Below the pieces are notes generated by a model, which had not been told where the DNA came from, ran no database searches, and saw nothing but the letters and a program-made list of their open reading frames with translations. From Nissolia schottii (lineage: Eukaryota; Streptophyta; Magnoliopsida; Fabales; Fabaceae), in the NCBI GenBank assembly GCA_003254905.1, contig QANU01070960.1, positions 1 through 64,000 of the forward strand: DNA of 64,000 nt. Direction: 5' to 3'. The translations under genes and the position numbers were made by a program. Below are positions 47,641 through 60,258 of this stretch, piece by piece (position 1 is the stretch's first letter; each line of letters starts with the position of its first letter).

Positions 47641-49300
47641 CTACTTTCTCTTTTTCTCCGTGCTAGCTAGCAATAGTGATCGATCATCCATAGGTTAATT
47701 TGTGCAACGTAAATACTAACAATTACAGTGCATTTTTTAAGCATATAAATCAAAAGATTGTGACGTCTTCAAGTTATTTAAGATAGTTATGAATAAACAA
47801 AGTGATTGTCGAATCAAGACTTGAATAACAAATAGAAGACACAACTATCTCGCTTATATAAATTTCTGTGAGTATCGTGAAGTTCAATATCAATGGCTAA
47901 GCAGAGGCACTCGCTAGCAAGGTGGAGTGACTGAAAGAAAAAAAAAACAAAACAATTATGAATATAATTAGATGTATGTTGAGATTCAAATAACCCTCTA
48001 AAGAATTTTGGACATTAATTACTACTGCGTACAAATGTATATATTTTGAACATGTACATGACAAGATTACTAAAGAAGCTTGGAGGGAAAGGTGACCTTC
48101 AATTATTCATCCTAGAGCTTTTGCGTGTGTCGCATATGCTCACTTACTGCATGCTATTATTTATTGAGTTAGTAACAAATCATATACTATTGTTAGGGTC
48201 GTTAAAATTTGCGAGAGAAAATAAAGAGACGAGTTTAAGCAATGACAATATAAGTAGTCATCGAAAATAAGATTGGCGACATGAATTCTAGTCTAACAGT
48301 TTAGTCGCAATAGGAAGAGTCGAAGTTGATGACAAACGACAGGCGACAGAAATCGGCCTTGGGAATGGTTGATCATATATTAAGGTTGCTAGCCAAGTGG
48401 AGTAAACATGTCAACAATGGTACTTCGTGACCAATGGATTAGGAGAAGTGTATCGAATCTAGACTGTCGCCAATGCGAAAAATCACCCAAAAATGATGAT
48501 CGCATTACAGTAGCAAGAGTCATTTACGAGGTCAGGACAGCGACATCGTTTAAGGGTTAGCAAGAAAAAGTGTAATACGATTCAAATGTAGTCTTTTGGA
48601 AGAGACCAGTTATCAACAAACAACTCTCATAACAAGGGTAACTTCCCATCTAACGTGGCGCACGAAGGGAAATAACTACCAATCTTTAGGACTTGACGCG
48701 AGCATGAAGGACATGTAATGAAAAAAAAAACCACTGCACATACATGTCATGCATGCATAGTGGTTTAACTAGTCCAGATTTTTCAGACCACGACAGGTCG
48801 AGTGGAAACCGTCGCCAGAGCTAGGGAATGACGGTTATAGGCCTTGAAATTTTATAAATAGAGGGCTCTGCGAATATATCAGGAGTGGTTCATTGATTAC
48901 GAAATACTCACAAGTCCCCTGACGACAAGAGCAGTGCGCGAAAACCCAATCTATGTCACCTCTCTTTACTTTTCTGCATTTTACTTCTTGTTTCAGTAGG
49001 AGTAGTTCTTAGTTCTTTATTTCTTTTCCTTTATCACTTCTACGTTTAATTCTTTACTTTTGCAAGGAAACTGTAATCTAGAATCATTCTTCGGTGATCA
49101 TAAATAAAGCATTTCAATTTCACTTCTCCACTTCTTGCATTCTAAATTCACGCCCATGTTCTTTACCGAAAACTTATAATCGCTTGTCCCTCTTTAAAAC
49201 AATCTTTTGTGTTTGCATCAAGTAATTTCCTGGAATTATTTCGTGTAAAACTATCTCGTTTGTCTTGCTTAATTGCTTATTGTACTTGTTAAACATCGTG
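47641..49300 (+). mobile_element. LTR-like tract with TATA box and poly(A) signal
   Basis: No coding sequence of note. About 48280-49250 looks like a retrotransposon LTR: less AT-rich upstream part, TATAAATA at 48853-48860 followed by GAGGGCTCTG, and AATAAA at 49103-49108 about 250 bp later, the U3-R-U5 pattern. A second copy was not found, so a solo LTR or remnant is likely. Assignment to Ty3/gypsy is a guess. Confidence 0.4.
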
Positions 49301-49585
49301 GGTGAAAGGAGATTAAGGCACATTGGACAAAAGAGAAACCATAGAAAATAAGAATTGCATTACTCAGAATGTGCTCATAAAGTACAAAGATAATAGATCT
49401 AGTTATAGGCTGAAAATAACATAGAGATAAGCTTAATAGATAAGATAGATATCTTAATAGATAAAATAGATAAACCTAAATTAATTTAAGATAAAATAAT
49501 ATATAATAATATTTATTTATTCTTGTTTTTTTGGTTGCCTATCCAGTTTTAAGGTTTCGCGTTGATTAATCTGGGTCGCGTATCT

Positions 49586-49690
49586 AATTGTGGTGGGTGA
49601 GTCTCTCAGCGGGGATAACTGCGTACACAAGGTCTCAAACCCGAAACCTACTAAAGCGACACCAAATCGCTTATCACTTGGACCAACCCA
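49586..49690 (-). mobile_element. tRNA-related SINE fragment
   Basis: On the minus strand an A-box-like TTGGTCCAAGTG (49675-49686) precedes a B-box-like GGTTTGAGACC (49631-49641), with GGTGTCGCTTTAG between and CTTGTGTACGCAG after. This is the head of a tRNA-derived SINE. It lacks a clear poly-A or poly-T tail and target duplication. Confidence 0.6.
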
Positions 49691-49834
49691 TTGATTATAT
49701 TGATTTATTCTTTATCAGTACTCATGTTGTATTGCCTATAAAAAGCAACCATTATGACGTATAACATCCCACTTTTTCCCTTAGCAAAGATTTCATAAAT
49801 TAAATAAGGGAAACAATCACTCACACAAGCCTTC

Positions 49835-50590
49835 AGGTTAAAAGTGTCTGTAGAAATAATTCTGTTCGTTTTCTTAAAATTCTGCGGACACTAAAACGGA
49901 TCCCTTTTGTCCTCCAAGTGCAATAGCGGGTCTAGGGTATCTGTAAAATATATGGTTATGGGGAAAAGTTGACAAATACCTTAGATCAACTCAAATCCTA
50001 TATGAGAAACATTGGCGGACCAACTCAAGTTAGTGTCTTCGGATACCCGTACGCGGAACATCGAAACATCTAACGGCCAAGAATGATCAAACATGATCAG
50101 CATTGGATTCCAAATGGAAAAAGCAATTCGGCTAGCCTTTGAAGGAATCACAGGGCGTCCACATGCACAAAAGAACAAAATTTACAAGGCAAAGTCATAT
50201 AACCTTCCCTGGCGATTCATCAGTAGCATCCCTCTTCCTCCTCGGCGAAAATCTCGCTCGACCGCTGTTCAGCGATTCTCGTTGTAGGATAAAAAATATA
50301 AACTCTTAGGTAAACTGTTTGTAGAAGAAAATTTGCTCAGTTTCAGGAAATTCTGCAGACACTAGAACAAACCCTTTCTGCCATCTGAATACAACTGCGC
50401 GTCTAAAGTATCCGTAAAAGGTACGGCTACAGACGAACATTCATAAATACCTAAATAACCCCAGAATATTACTTAAGAAAAATTAGGAGATCACAAGGAA
50501 GTGATCGGAATATTTTTAGAACAGCCGTACGCGAAGTACCGGGACCGAAAACGCCAAAAACTGATCAAAATTGATCTGCCGGAGACCCTT
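49835..50590 (+). repeat. Two diverged copies of one LTR-like segment
   Basis: 49835-50100 and 50307-50580 share plan and words: TGTAGAA, AAATTCTGC.GACACTA, GGGTCTAGGGTATC / GCGTCTAAAGTATC, AAATACCT, GTACGCG, and GATCAAA.ATGATC / GATCAAAATTGATC. Identity is about 65-70% by eye. They may be nested or tandem LTR fragments of one family. Confidence 0.55.
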
Positions 50591-53500
50591 AATTCTCGGC
50601 CACACAAGTGGCCAAGACACAAGACCATTGCATGGCCAAGTCAACATTCAAAGGGGTGAGTCATGAAAATGACATTTAGGGAAAAAGACAAAATAAGGGT
50701 ATTTTGGTAATTTTGGCCCCAAGGGCATTTTGGGAAAGTGGATTTCGTCCCATGGCCTATAAATACCCCCTACACATGAAAATGTGGAGGAAAAATGGAA
50801 AATCTTGCCAAAACTCTGTCCGATCACACAATCAATCGTTATTCAGTTAAACCGAAGACTTAGAGACCTCCTACACTAAACCTAGACAAAGCTCTTCCAT
50901 AACTCCCTAACCTTAACCCAAAAAAATCCCTCAATCCCTAGAGGAATCTTGGAGAAATTCAGCTCAAGAAGAACTAGGAAGCATCATCGTTGGAGACAAG
51001 GCCAAGGAAGCAGCAGAAACCGTCGTCGGACGCGAAAACGTGGGTAACCGACTTATCCACTGCCTATGTAGTTTCATGATTAGATATATATGCAGTTAGG
51101 ATGCCTTTTATGTGACTTTGACGTATATATATGTTGTTGATAATTGTCTGGATCTGCTGGTGCTGTCTGTGATTCTGTCAGAATTTAGGAAAGCCTAAGA
51201 CGGGAATAGGCATATGTCACGTTTTTGAAAGGAACTGTATGCTGGGATTTTTATCATGAAAAACTAATGTGATTTTTTGGATTCTACACGAAAGTTTGAG
51301 TGGAGATGTCAAGTTTTATAATTTTTGGAGTCCCTAATGAATTTCTCAGCAAATAGGCAGAAAATGGGATTTTTGTGAAAAGGGTAAAACGGGAATTTCA
51401 CGTCTTGGGACTGAAAAACTGGATTTGTTTTCAGAAAATATGGGTTTAGAACTATCGAAAACCTTAAGGGCAAGTCTTGAGTCCATCTAGTTTTTGAGAA
51501 CAAAAATTCCAAAGAAAACAGGGCGTTTACGGGAGCAAAACGATAATTTTGGGAAAAAGGGGCAAACTGTAATTTCGTGGAACTGGGAGTGAAATCTGAC
51601 TTTTTAATCATGAAAAATGATCTTAGGGCAATCAAAAACCTTGGGGTAAGTTCTTGGACCTCTCCGGTTTCTGATCGCTATTTTCTGACGGAAACCAGAC
51701 TCCTGTGTTACTAGTTACTAGTTTGATGTTTGTTTATGTTCAAGAAAGGTTGGAGCATGAATTTATGTTCTTTATATATGTTGAAATTGATGAGGAAACT
51801 AAGTTTCTTATTGTTGTTAGAAATTGATGATTTATGTTAAGGATATGTTTAAACATGAGATGTTGAGCTATGTATGTTTTATGTGTTGTGTGTCACATGA
51901 ATATATGAATATGTGCCAGATGTGCTATGTGCTTCATGAGGTTATTGATAGGAAATCATAGATTTATGATGGGACTGATTTTAGAACATGAAAGTATGTT
52001 AATTTAGGAATTGAGGATTTATGTTTAAGGCATATGGACTGTGGACTGTATTGATGTATGACTTATGTGATTATGAGTCATGAAATGGGTTAATGAAAGG
52101 AAAGGAAAAAGGAACCCTAAGGCGTGATGTCGCTAAGTCCCTATAAGGAAATAAAGGATAATAAGGTTAAAGGAAACCAATCTTTTCCTAGCTGTGTGGG
52201 GAGCTGGCAGGAAAGGCAAGCTGAACCCTGAGGTTACCTCGTCCCTAGCACAAGGACGGCGGTAGATCTCCTTGCCATCCCTAGTACAAGGATGGACACT
52301 CCTATCTTGAGTGATGATATTTCGTGGGAAAGAGAACCACTCAGGTTAAGCGCTGCCTGGTCCTCACGATATTGAGATAAAACGTAGTTCGTATCGGTAT
52401 GGCCACCGCTACAATGGGGTTGAGCTTGAGTATGTGCTCTAAGTGATATACAACTGTACATAAGTGGATGTGCGAAGAAGCTTATAATTAAAATGGGCAT
52501 GGTTATAAGTGGACGCGCACTGAAGCTTATTATGTGATTATGTGAAAAATGTGATGTGTGACTTAGAAAGTAAGGTAGAGAATAAATGACTTAGTTAATG
52601 AAGAGTAGGTTCCCCAGTCACGTAGTAAATTAGATAAAGCTGCTCAGGCTTAGTATTGATGTTTATAACTAGTAGGGATATAGTATAACTGTGACACCTA
52701 GATATCCCTGAGCAGCCTGAAGCGTGAATTAGAATAAAGAAAATCCCCTAATCCCTAAGGTTTCCCACTGAGAGCACTATGTTCTCATTCCACTCATCCA
52801 TGACTTCAGGATTCGAAGAGGGACAAGGAGAGGAGCTACACGAGGAAGAACCTCCCAAGGGAGGACGGCTGAAGACTAGGCGATTAGCTAGTAGATTATA
52901 TATGTGTACTTGTACTTCTATGTGATATTTGCACTTAATACTAATAATACTAATTTTGTATTTGCTTTTGAATGTATGAAGGACCATTGTTTGTTATCTT
53001 GGCATTTACTAATTATATCTTTATTTATAGTTAAGCATGCTATGTTTCTGTTCGCAATGTGTGCTCTAACGCGACAAGGCTCCTAATTTACTCTATGTAA
53101 CGTACAAGGAAAGTTTTAATTTTGTTCATATTTTGGGTAGCAATATTTTTAAAGTATAAACGGGACTAAGTATTATCCCCATCAAAGCAGATAACAACTT
53201 AGCCAGCAAGTTTACGACTTAAGCGTAAGCTAGCTAGCTAAGGTGTTTCACATGGTCCCATTAATTAGGGCAATTATTACCTTTCATGTGATTGTGTTAC
53301 TCTCTTCCTTTTCCCCCCTAAAAGGTGCAAATAAGCAAGTATTACTCATACTATTTGGCTCTCTTTTGTATCTATGATTATTTATGTGATAAACTTGGAT
53401 GTGTCTGAAATCTTGAAAATAGGGAAGTCTGAAAATGAAAATTGAATCCAAACGCGTATCACATCATCTATCTTTAATTGAAGATACCTTAGTTTAAGAG

Positions 53501-53639
53501 GAAAAAGGAAAATGCAACTCTTGCGCCAGAAAATAAGTGAAATCTCTGGTTCCACAACTATATATAGGCCCAACTCGTACAAAAATATAAATATAGGCCC
53601 AGCTTATTTGGCGAGGGCGTGAACGAGGCTTTTGATGCT
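50591..53639 (+). mobile_element. Retrotransposon-derived tract with its own TATA box
   Basis: TATAAATA at 50758-50765 followed by CCCCCTAC is a promoter-like site in an LTR-like context. Downstream to about 53080 the sequence is less AT-rich and lacks long ORFs, as in the leader or long LTR of a large gypsy-type element. A 19-bp phrase TCCCTAG(C/T)ACAAGGA(C/T)GG occurs twice (52241-52259, 52277-52295). No reverse transcriptase or integrase words were found. 53100-53639 holds the 3' flank of ABCC copy B. Confidence 0.4.
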
Positions 53640-56600
53640 TTAGTGCATTTTTGCGGACTGAAAATGAGACCAGTATTCCTTGACAAGCTGTCCAAACAGT
53701 GATCCTTCTCTCTTCATCAACCTCATGGGCTCATCATACTCTACCACTTCTCCTGAAAAATACCAAAATCACACAATTTTGTTTCTTCCTTTCTTAGAAG
53801 AAAACAACCAAAAGGACATAACATTTTTATTCACATCCTTTATCTGATGAAAATTCAGATATGACATCAATTACCTGGTAATCATCGTATCTTATGGCTT
53901 CATAATTTCATGTGAGATTCTGGTGTTTTGATAATGAAAATATCATATTGTGGTACTTTGAAACTATTTGTGAGCTTGTGAAAATATCATTTTGTTTAGA
54001 AAAATAAAAAATGAAAAATTAAGGTGAGGGAATGGTTGATGAAAAGGGACCGATGGTTTTGACACCACATCAAACAAATCGCAAAATACTCTGGTAATTT
54101 ATTAAAAAAATTAATAAAAAAAATGAATTAGTACCTTGCAAATCGCTAGATTGTCATAACTTCTGTCGATTTGCGAAGGAATAATATGAAAATTTAAATC
54201 TCTGCAGCACGCAGATGTGATGCGGTGATGGATGTGACGTGACCAAACAACAATTGACGACGCATTTTACTCTTATAGTGAATTTTTTAAGCTTTTATTG
54301 TGGCTGGTCCAAATTGCCAAAGGCAAAGGCGATTTGGAGTATAACACCACAATCTCCTAATTTTTTTTAGAAACACCATAATCTTCTAATTAAACTTACA
54401 AATGCATTATTTTTTTCTAAAAGTTTCAACATTCTAAAAGTCTCCAAAATTGGTTGTAGTAGTTAAGATGCAACTTACCATCACTGATGGCAGCAACCTT
54501 AGTGCAATCCATAACAGTTGGTATCCTGTGTGCAACTGTGATTACAGTACAATCTGCAAACTCGGTCCTAATGGTTTTCTGCAGAATCAAATCAGTTGCA
54601 TTGTCAATTGATGCAGTTGCTTCATCCAGCACCAATATCCGGCTCCTCCTTAGAATAGCACGCCCCAAACAGAATAACTGTCGCTGTCCCATGCTCCAGT
54701 TTGCCCCTGCTTCAACAACTGTATCAACAGTGTCTTTAGTAAATAACTGATAACTTCAAAGTTTTTATAACAAATTAAGTTTGAAAGGGAGGTGGTGTTT
54801 GGTTCTTGTCCTCAGGAGAGGAGACAGAGACATTGGTGATAGAAATATGTTTAGAGATGAAGAAAGAGACAAAAAAAAAAACTTAAAAAAGTGTTCGAAT
54901 ATTTAAGAGACAATTTTTAAACTAATTTTTGTATCTCTAAAAAGAAAGTATGCAATATTTTGTCTCTTTGTCTCTGTCATTTCTGTCTCACGCAAGCCAA
55001 ACACTACTAAGTGTACCCGAGGAGTCTAAGCCCCCTTCTTTGTCTTGGACAACCTCTCGCAACTGACACTTGCCAAGAACCTTCACATGGAAGAAACAAT
55101 TAGTCCACTTTTTGATATGAAATGCTGAGATAAAACCTACAAGAACAAGGGTATTACATACCTCCCATATCACTTGATCAGAGTGTTGAGATAAAGGGTC
55201 CAAGTTGTATCTGACTGTGCCATTGAAAAGAGTAGGATCCTGAGGTATGATACCAAAGTGTGACCTCAAATCATGAAGTCCAATGGAACAAATGTCAATG
55301 CCATCAACAATGATCTTTCCACCTACTGGCTCCACTAGACGGAACAAAGCACCTATAAGGGTGGATTTCCCACTACCTGTCCTGCCAACAATACCAATCT
55401 TGTGCCCTCCTTCAAATGTGCATGTGATCCCTCGAAGTACAAGTGGTGAATCAGGCCTGTATCGTATCTGTTTTGGGATCAACAAACAATCAAATTAGGT
55501 ACTTCAGTTCAACGAATAAAGCTTCACTTTAGTCAATGTAATTGAACAACACCGTTTCATATTAGTCCCTAGTTATGAAAATGCACTCCTTACTCCACAA
55601 GATTGCCTAGAAGTTGATCAAATTGTCCTTCAGTGTCAGTCAAGTTAGTCCCTCTCAGAGATTAATTTGATTGACTTTTGGCAAATTCAAAGACCAAAGA
55701 GTACATTTCCATAACTGAAGGACTAATAAGACCGGTGTTGCCGGACTAAAGTGAAGGTTTACTCTCAATTCAACTCTTCCCATTTTATTTATTTTTATTT
55801 ATTAACAATTGGTTTGGCTACCTTCAAATCATGTATTTCTACTTTTCCAGCAACTGGCCAAGTGAGAGGAGGACGATTTCCTTCTATGACCTCAAGGGCC
55901 TCACTTGGTATATGCATATATTGGTTTAGCCTCTCCACTGATATTATCTGGTTTGCTACAGTGCATTGATTTTGAATTGCAAATACTAGGGAAGAGTTTA
56001 GTGAAAGGCCATAAGATAGAGCCATGCCAATGAATCCTGAAATAAACATTAGAGTTTTGAAATTAAAATACTTGCATTAGGGAGATGCTATAGTTTAGAA
56101 AACAGAATAAGTGACATTTGAAGTTTTTACTTACCAGAGGAGAAAGTCCCTGGTGGAAGAACCACCATGGAAAGTGCCGCGGAAGCGAAAACAACTGCAC
56201 TGATTGTTTCTAACCGTAGCATCAACCACTCGTTTGCTGCAAAGCTATGGAAGAAAGGGCTTGCATTTACATCAATGAGATCAAGATTCTTCGCGAAGAA
56301 ACGGTGTTCCTCCTTGAAAGCCCTTATTGTTGCAGCCCCGGCAACAGATTCAGCTAGATGGTTAGCTACATAGGATTTTGTTGTGCCATTCATCCGCATC
56401 AATTCTTTTGCAGTAGCAAAGTAATATCTCTATAACAAAGAAAACATTCTTATTATGTTTACTTTCCAAAGAAGAACAGTTTTAGAAAATATTGCAAAAT
56501 AAAGATGAGTTGGCATGCAATTGATCATCATATTTTCATAACCTTGTGTCATACATTTTAGTCTATATCATGTATTCATCTGCTGCTATGATGGACTTCT

Positions 56601-59600
56601 TGATGTAAATTGCAGAAAGTAAACAGTAAATCATCATTGAAATATGAATGATACAAGAATGTGTACATTACCTGCAAGCGAATTGCTATATAAACCATTG
56701 GTATAGAGATACACAAGACTTGCCAAGTAATAACTGCTAAAACAATGAGATTAGCATAACAAGTTGATGTAGCTCCCACAGCAAAAACAAGGCCAAATGG
56801 AACATCAAGGTCAATGATGCTCAGATCTGAGGAGACCTAAAAAATGGAAATGGGAGTCAAATTACAATTACTTTCATTGCAAGAAAGGAAAAATAGAAAA
56901 ACTGATGAATGTGCTTACCCTACTAAGTATCCTTCCTAATGGTGTGGAGTCATAGAATGACACAGGTGCGCGAAAAAGGGAGTTCAGTAGCTGTAAAAAC
57001 ATAGATTTGGATGACCGGAGACCTAAAGCAACTGCAACAAGGCTTCTGATCAACAAGAAAAATGTTGAAATGAATCCAATTAACAAGTACACTACAATCA
57101 ACTGCAATGTGCTGACATGAGGATCGTCAACATTAGCAGCCATCCATAAGTTCTGCAATATCTGGCCAACCACAAATGTGAGGTGAGAAAGAACAGCCAC
57201 TGAGAAGCATACATATCCTTTGTTTTGATTCAGATACTGCAAGTAAGGCTTGAACCCTCTGTCTCCTTTTTCCCTCTCTTCTTGCTTAATTAACTGATCT
57301 CCTTGTGATGTTTCGGATGGACTCTCCATATATGCTTTCCTTATCTCCTCAGAAGTGTTCGAAAGTCTACCAGAAGAAGTAACATCCACAAGCCGGTCTG
57401 AACCGACAGTTTCTTTGTGAGCATTGACAAGATCCTGAAATTCTTGGCTTGAGGTCAAGAGGTGGTGATAAAGAGCAGCTTCAAGGATTTTCCCATCAGA
57501 CATCAACTGTGAATGAAGAACTAAGAACATGATCAGAGAAGGCATCGCTTTGGAAACATTACAAATTTAGTAGTTATTAATTAGATGAAAGGAATCACCA
57601 GAACATAATCGAATGCCGGAAGAAAGTCAACTTGATGAGTCACAAGCAAGACTGTCTTCCCTGCAAGTCCTTCCATGATGTATTCCTGTGAAGTTTTGAA
57701 ACCATCCTTGAATCATTCAGCAAAGAACAACAATAAAGATATGAATGCAGCATGCGAAGAAAGGAAGTAGTAGTCTTTACATTAAACAAGTTTGTGGCAG
57801 TATGTGCATCAACAGCACTGAATGGATCATCCAAGAGATATATATCAGCATTCTGATAAAGAGCTCGAGCGAGTTGGATCCGCTGCTTCTGACCTCCACT
57901 CAGGTTAACACCTCTCTCACCAATTTCAGTGAGATCACCATGGGGAAACAACTCAAGGTCCTTCACCAATGAAGACCTAGCAAGTGTTTCTTGATACTTT
58001 TGAGCATCCATTGCTGATCCAAACAATATGTTTTCGCGTATTGTGCCTGTCTGTATCCATGCTGTTTGACAAACATAGGCAAACTTCCCATAAACTTCAA
58101 TCTGCTCAATTCAGAAAAGAATATCAGATACCAGTGAACACTGAATAAACTTGACTCACAAGGTTTTGGAGTACTTCCTACAAGCATAAAAGGGATAAGA
58201 GCTTACAGTTCCATGAGTCTTAGGAACTTCTCTGAGGATTGCTGCTAAGAGGGTTGATTTGCCAGAGCCAACTTCTCCACATATAGCCACCTTTTGCCCT
58301 GGACTAACCCTCAAACTTATGTTCTTCAGTGTTGGTTTCCCTACATTATCCTCCCATGAAAAGTCAGCTGAATTGATCGAAATCGAGCCCTTAATTTTGT
58401 CACCAAAACAACTCTTGCTGACATTTTCGCTTTGTAGTTCAGGAGCCTCAAGAAACTTGACAATCCTGGAGAATGCAACTTTTGCTTGAATGACCACCCC
58501 AATAACATCTGGAATGGTTCTAATTGGATCTTGAAGGAGGCGCAAAGTCGCCACGAAAGTGAAGACATTGTTTGCATGCAAAGGAACATCAAGAAGGTAA
58601 CACGCGCCGAAGGAAGCAGCAGAGACCAGAACAGGTGAAGCCCAGAAGAGGAAGTTGCTATATGCCTTCCTTAATTGCACCATGGACAACCTCTTGAGCT
58701 CCACATTCCTCAATCTCTCAATAGCATTTCGAAAATTGGTTTCCCAAGCATACAACTTTAGCACTTTCATGTTCACAAGAGCCTCAGAGCTAGCCTTCAA
58801 TCTCTCATCTTGCGCCACCATAAGTTTTCTCTGGAACTTGTGCTGCAACTTTGCAAGTGGAGTGTTGCAAAGCACAGTGAGAACTATCACCGCCAACGAA
58901 GCCAACGTCGCAAGCCCAACGGCGCGAAAGAGTACTACTAACGCAATGCATAGTTGGACGCTTGTTGTCCAAGTCTGGTGAAACCAAAAGGGAAATTCAC
59001 CGATTCTATAAGCGTCCACATTCACATAGTTCATTATCTCGCCGCCGGAGTGCTTCAATCTAGCAGCATTGGATAACCTCAGCTGCTTCTTGTAAATGGC
59101 TGCTATAAGCAGTGATCTAACTTTGAGACCGATGAGTCTGGTGCGAAAGTACCACTGCCTTTGTGATAGTGATTCTATGATCTTTGTGAAGACTAGTGAT
59201 ATGGCCAATACATAGCCTTCATATTCGAAGCTCTCATTACCCTCGGCGACCAATATAAAGGAATTCAGAAGCAGAGGACCTGAAGACAGAGTGATTACCT
59301 TTAGCAATGCAAAGAATCCTGATATCAAGATGTCTTTCCAGTGGCACATAATGATTGTCCTCAAGAATGATGGTTGCGATGATGGTTCTTTCTGTTTCTG
59401 TCTGTTCAGTTGATCCTGGAATAGCAAGTAACAACTTTCGGCGCGATCCGCCTCCCTTAGCTTTGGAATATCTTCCTCGAGAAGGGTTTTCTGTTTACCA
59501 CCTTTCATCAATGGATTCAACCACCAAAATGACATGGTGCTGAAGAATCCAGCTCTGGCAAATAGTGTGACATGGCTAACAGAATCAATTATGTTGGACT

Positions 59601-60258
59601 CATCATTCAAAGGGGTGTAAAGGCTTTCTTCACAGCTTTCTCTATCAGCGTCTCTATACTTAGAGTGCTTGTAAGTGCATAGTAGCAATAAAATTGCCCC
59701 CGGAAAAGATAGAACATCTAAAGCTACTTTCAGGGAAAATTCTCTGCTACGAATTGCATACAACAAAGAGAAAGCACATAAAATACTAGAAACCAAGAAC
59801 ATAAGAACAGAAAACAGCAGTAACCATGCTCTTGGAAGTTGTTTAAGCTGAAAACTCGTCGTTAAGGCCACTAACAACAATGTCAGTCCCTGAATGAATT
59901 CAAGCAACCACGAATCAAGGGGCAAAGCAGTTTTCATTTTCCTCAGATTCTCCTCTAGAAACCAAATGCCTGAGCACAGATGTGCCAACCCCAGAGAGCC
60001 ATTGGCTATAGCAGACACTAGCTGCAGTTTTGAATGACCTTGCCCCTGGATTACTCCCCGAAGTGGCTTCGGCGAGGACTTGTGGATCATAGTAATTGAG
60101 ATCAAGATCAGCAGCAGCAACACATGAATACAAATGATGAGCAAATGGTTGATGCATGTGGAAGGATCAATCAAGGACTTGAAATCATAACCGCAATGCT
60201 TTCCATCAGTCTCAGAACAAGTAGAATCCCCACAAAACATGCTCCAGAAACTCTCCAT
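53640..60258 (-). CDS. ABCC10: ABC transporter C family member 10-like (MRP type), copy B
   Basis: Tandem paralogue of the gene at 32686-38803. Eleven exons: 60258-58207, 58101-57781, 57685-57599, 57506-56919, 56836-56672, 56429-56135, 56036-55822, 55467-55162, 55080-55017, 54718-54479 and 53752-53640; all are in phase with GT-AG borders, 1481 aa. Nine of the eleven exons have exactly the length of their counterparts in copy A; only exons 1 (+18 bp) and 4 (+6 bp) differ. Walker A of NBD1 is at 661-669, LSGGQ 751-755, Walker A of NBD2 1269-1277, WSMGQRQ 1372-1378, Walker B ILVLDE 1392-1397. All ATPase motifs are intact. The stretch before the Q-loop Gln reads YVCQTAW where copy A has YVSQTAW. 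A splice acceptor (GATTGCAG) just upstream of the ATG implies a 5'UTR intron, as in copy A. Introns 7, 9 and 10 are much longer than in copy A; 7 and 9 carry MITE-like foldbacks. Both copies look functional; substrate unknown. Confidence 0.95.
54794..55008. mobile_element. MITE in intron 9 of ABCC copy B
   Basis: Left end GGTGTTTGGTTCTTG..., with GGAGACAGAGACA inside; right end reverse-complemented is AGTAGTGTTTGGCTTGCG...GAGACAGAAATGACAGAGACA. The shared GTGTTTGG and GAGACAGA words define an inverted repeat around an A-rich core. Intron 9 is 298 bp here but 93 bp in copy A, a difference of 205 bp that fits this insertion. Confidence 0.65.
55521..55758. mobile_element. Foldback MITE in intron 7 of ABCC copy B
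   Basis: The arms are inverted: the left reads CTTCACTTTAGTC...AACACCG...ATTAGTCC...AGTTATG.AAATG.ACTC, and the right arm reverse-complemented reads the same words in the same order over about 75 bp. Intron 7 is 354 bp here and 108 bp in copy A, a difference of 246 bp that fits the ~238-bp insertion. Confidence 0.75.
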
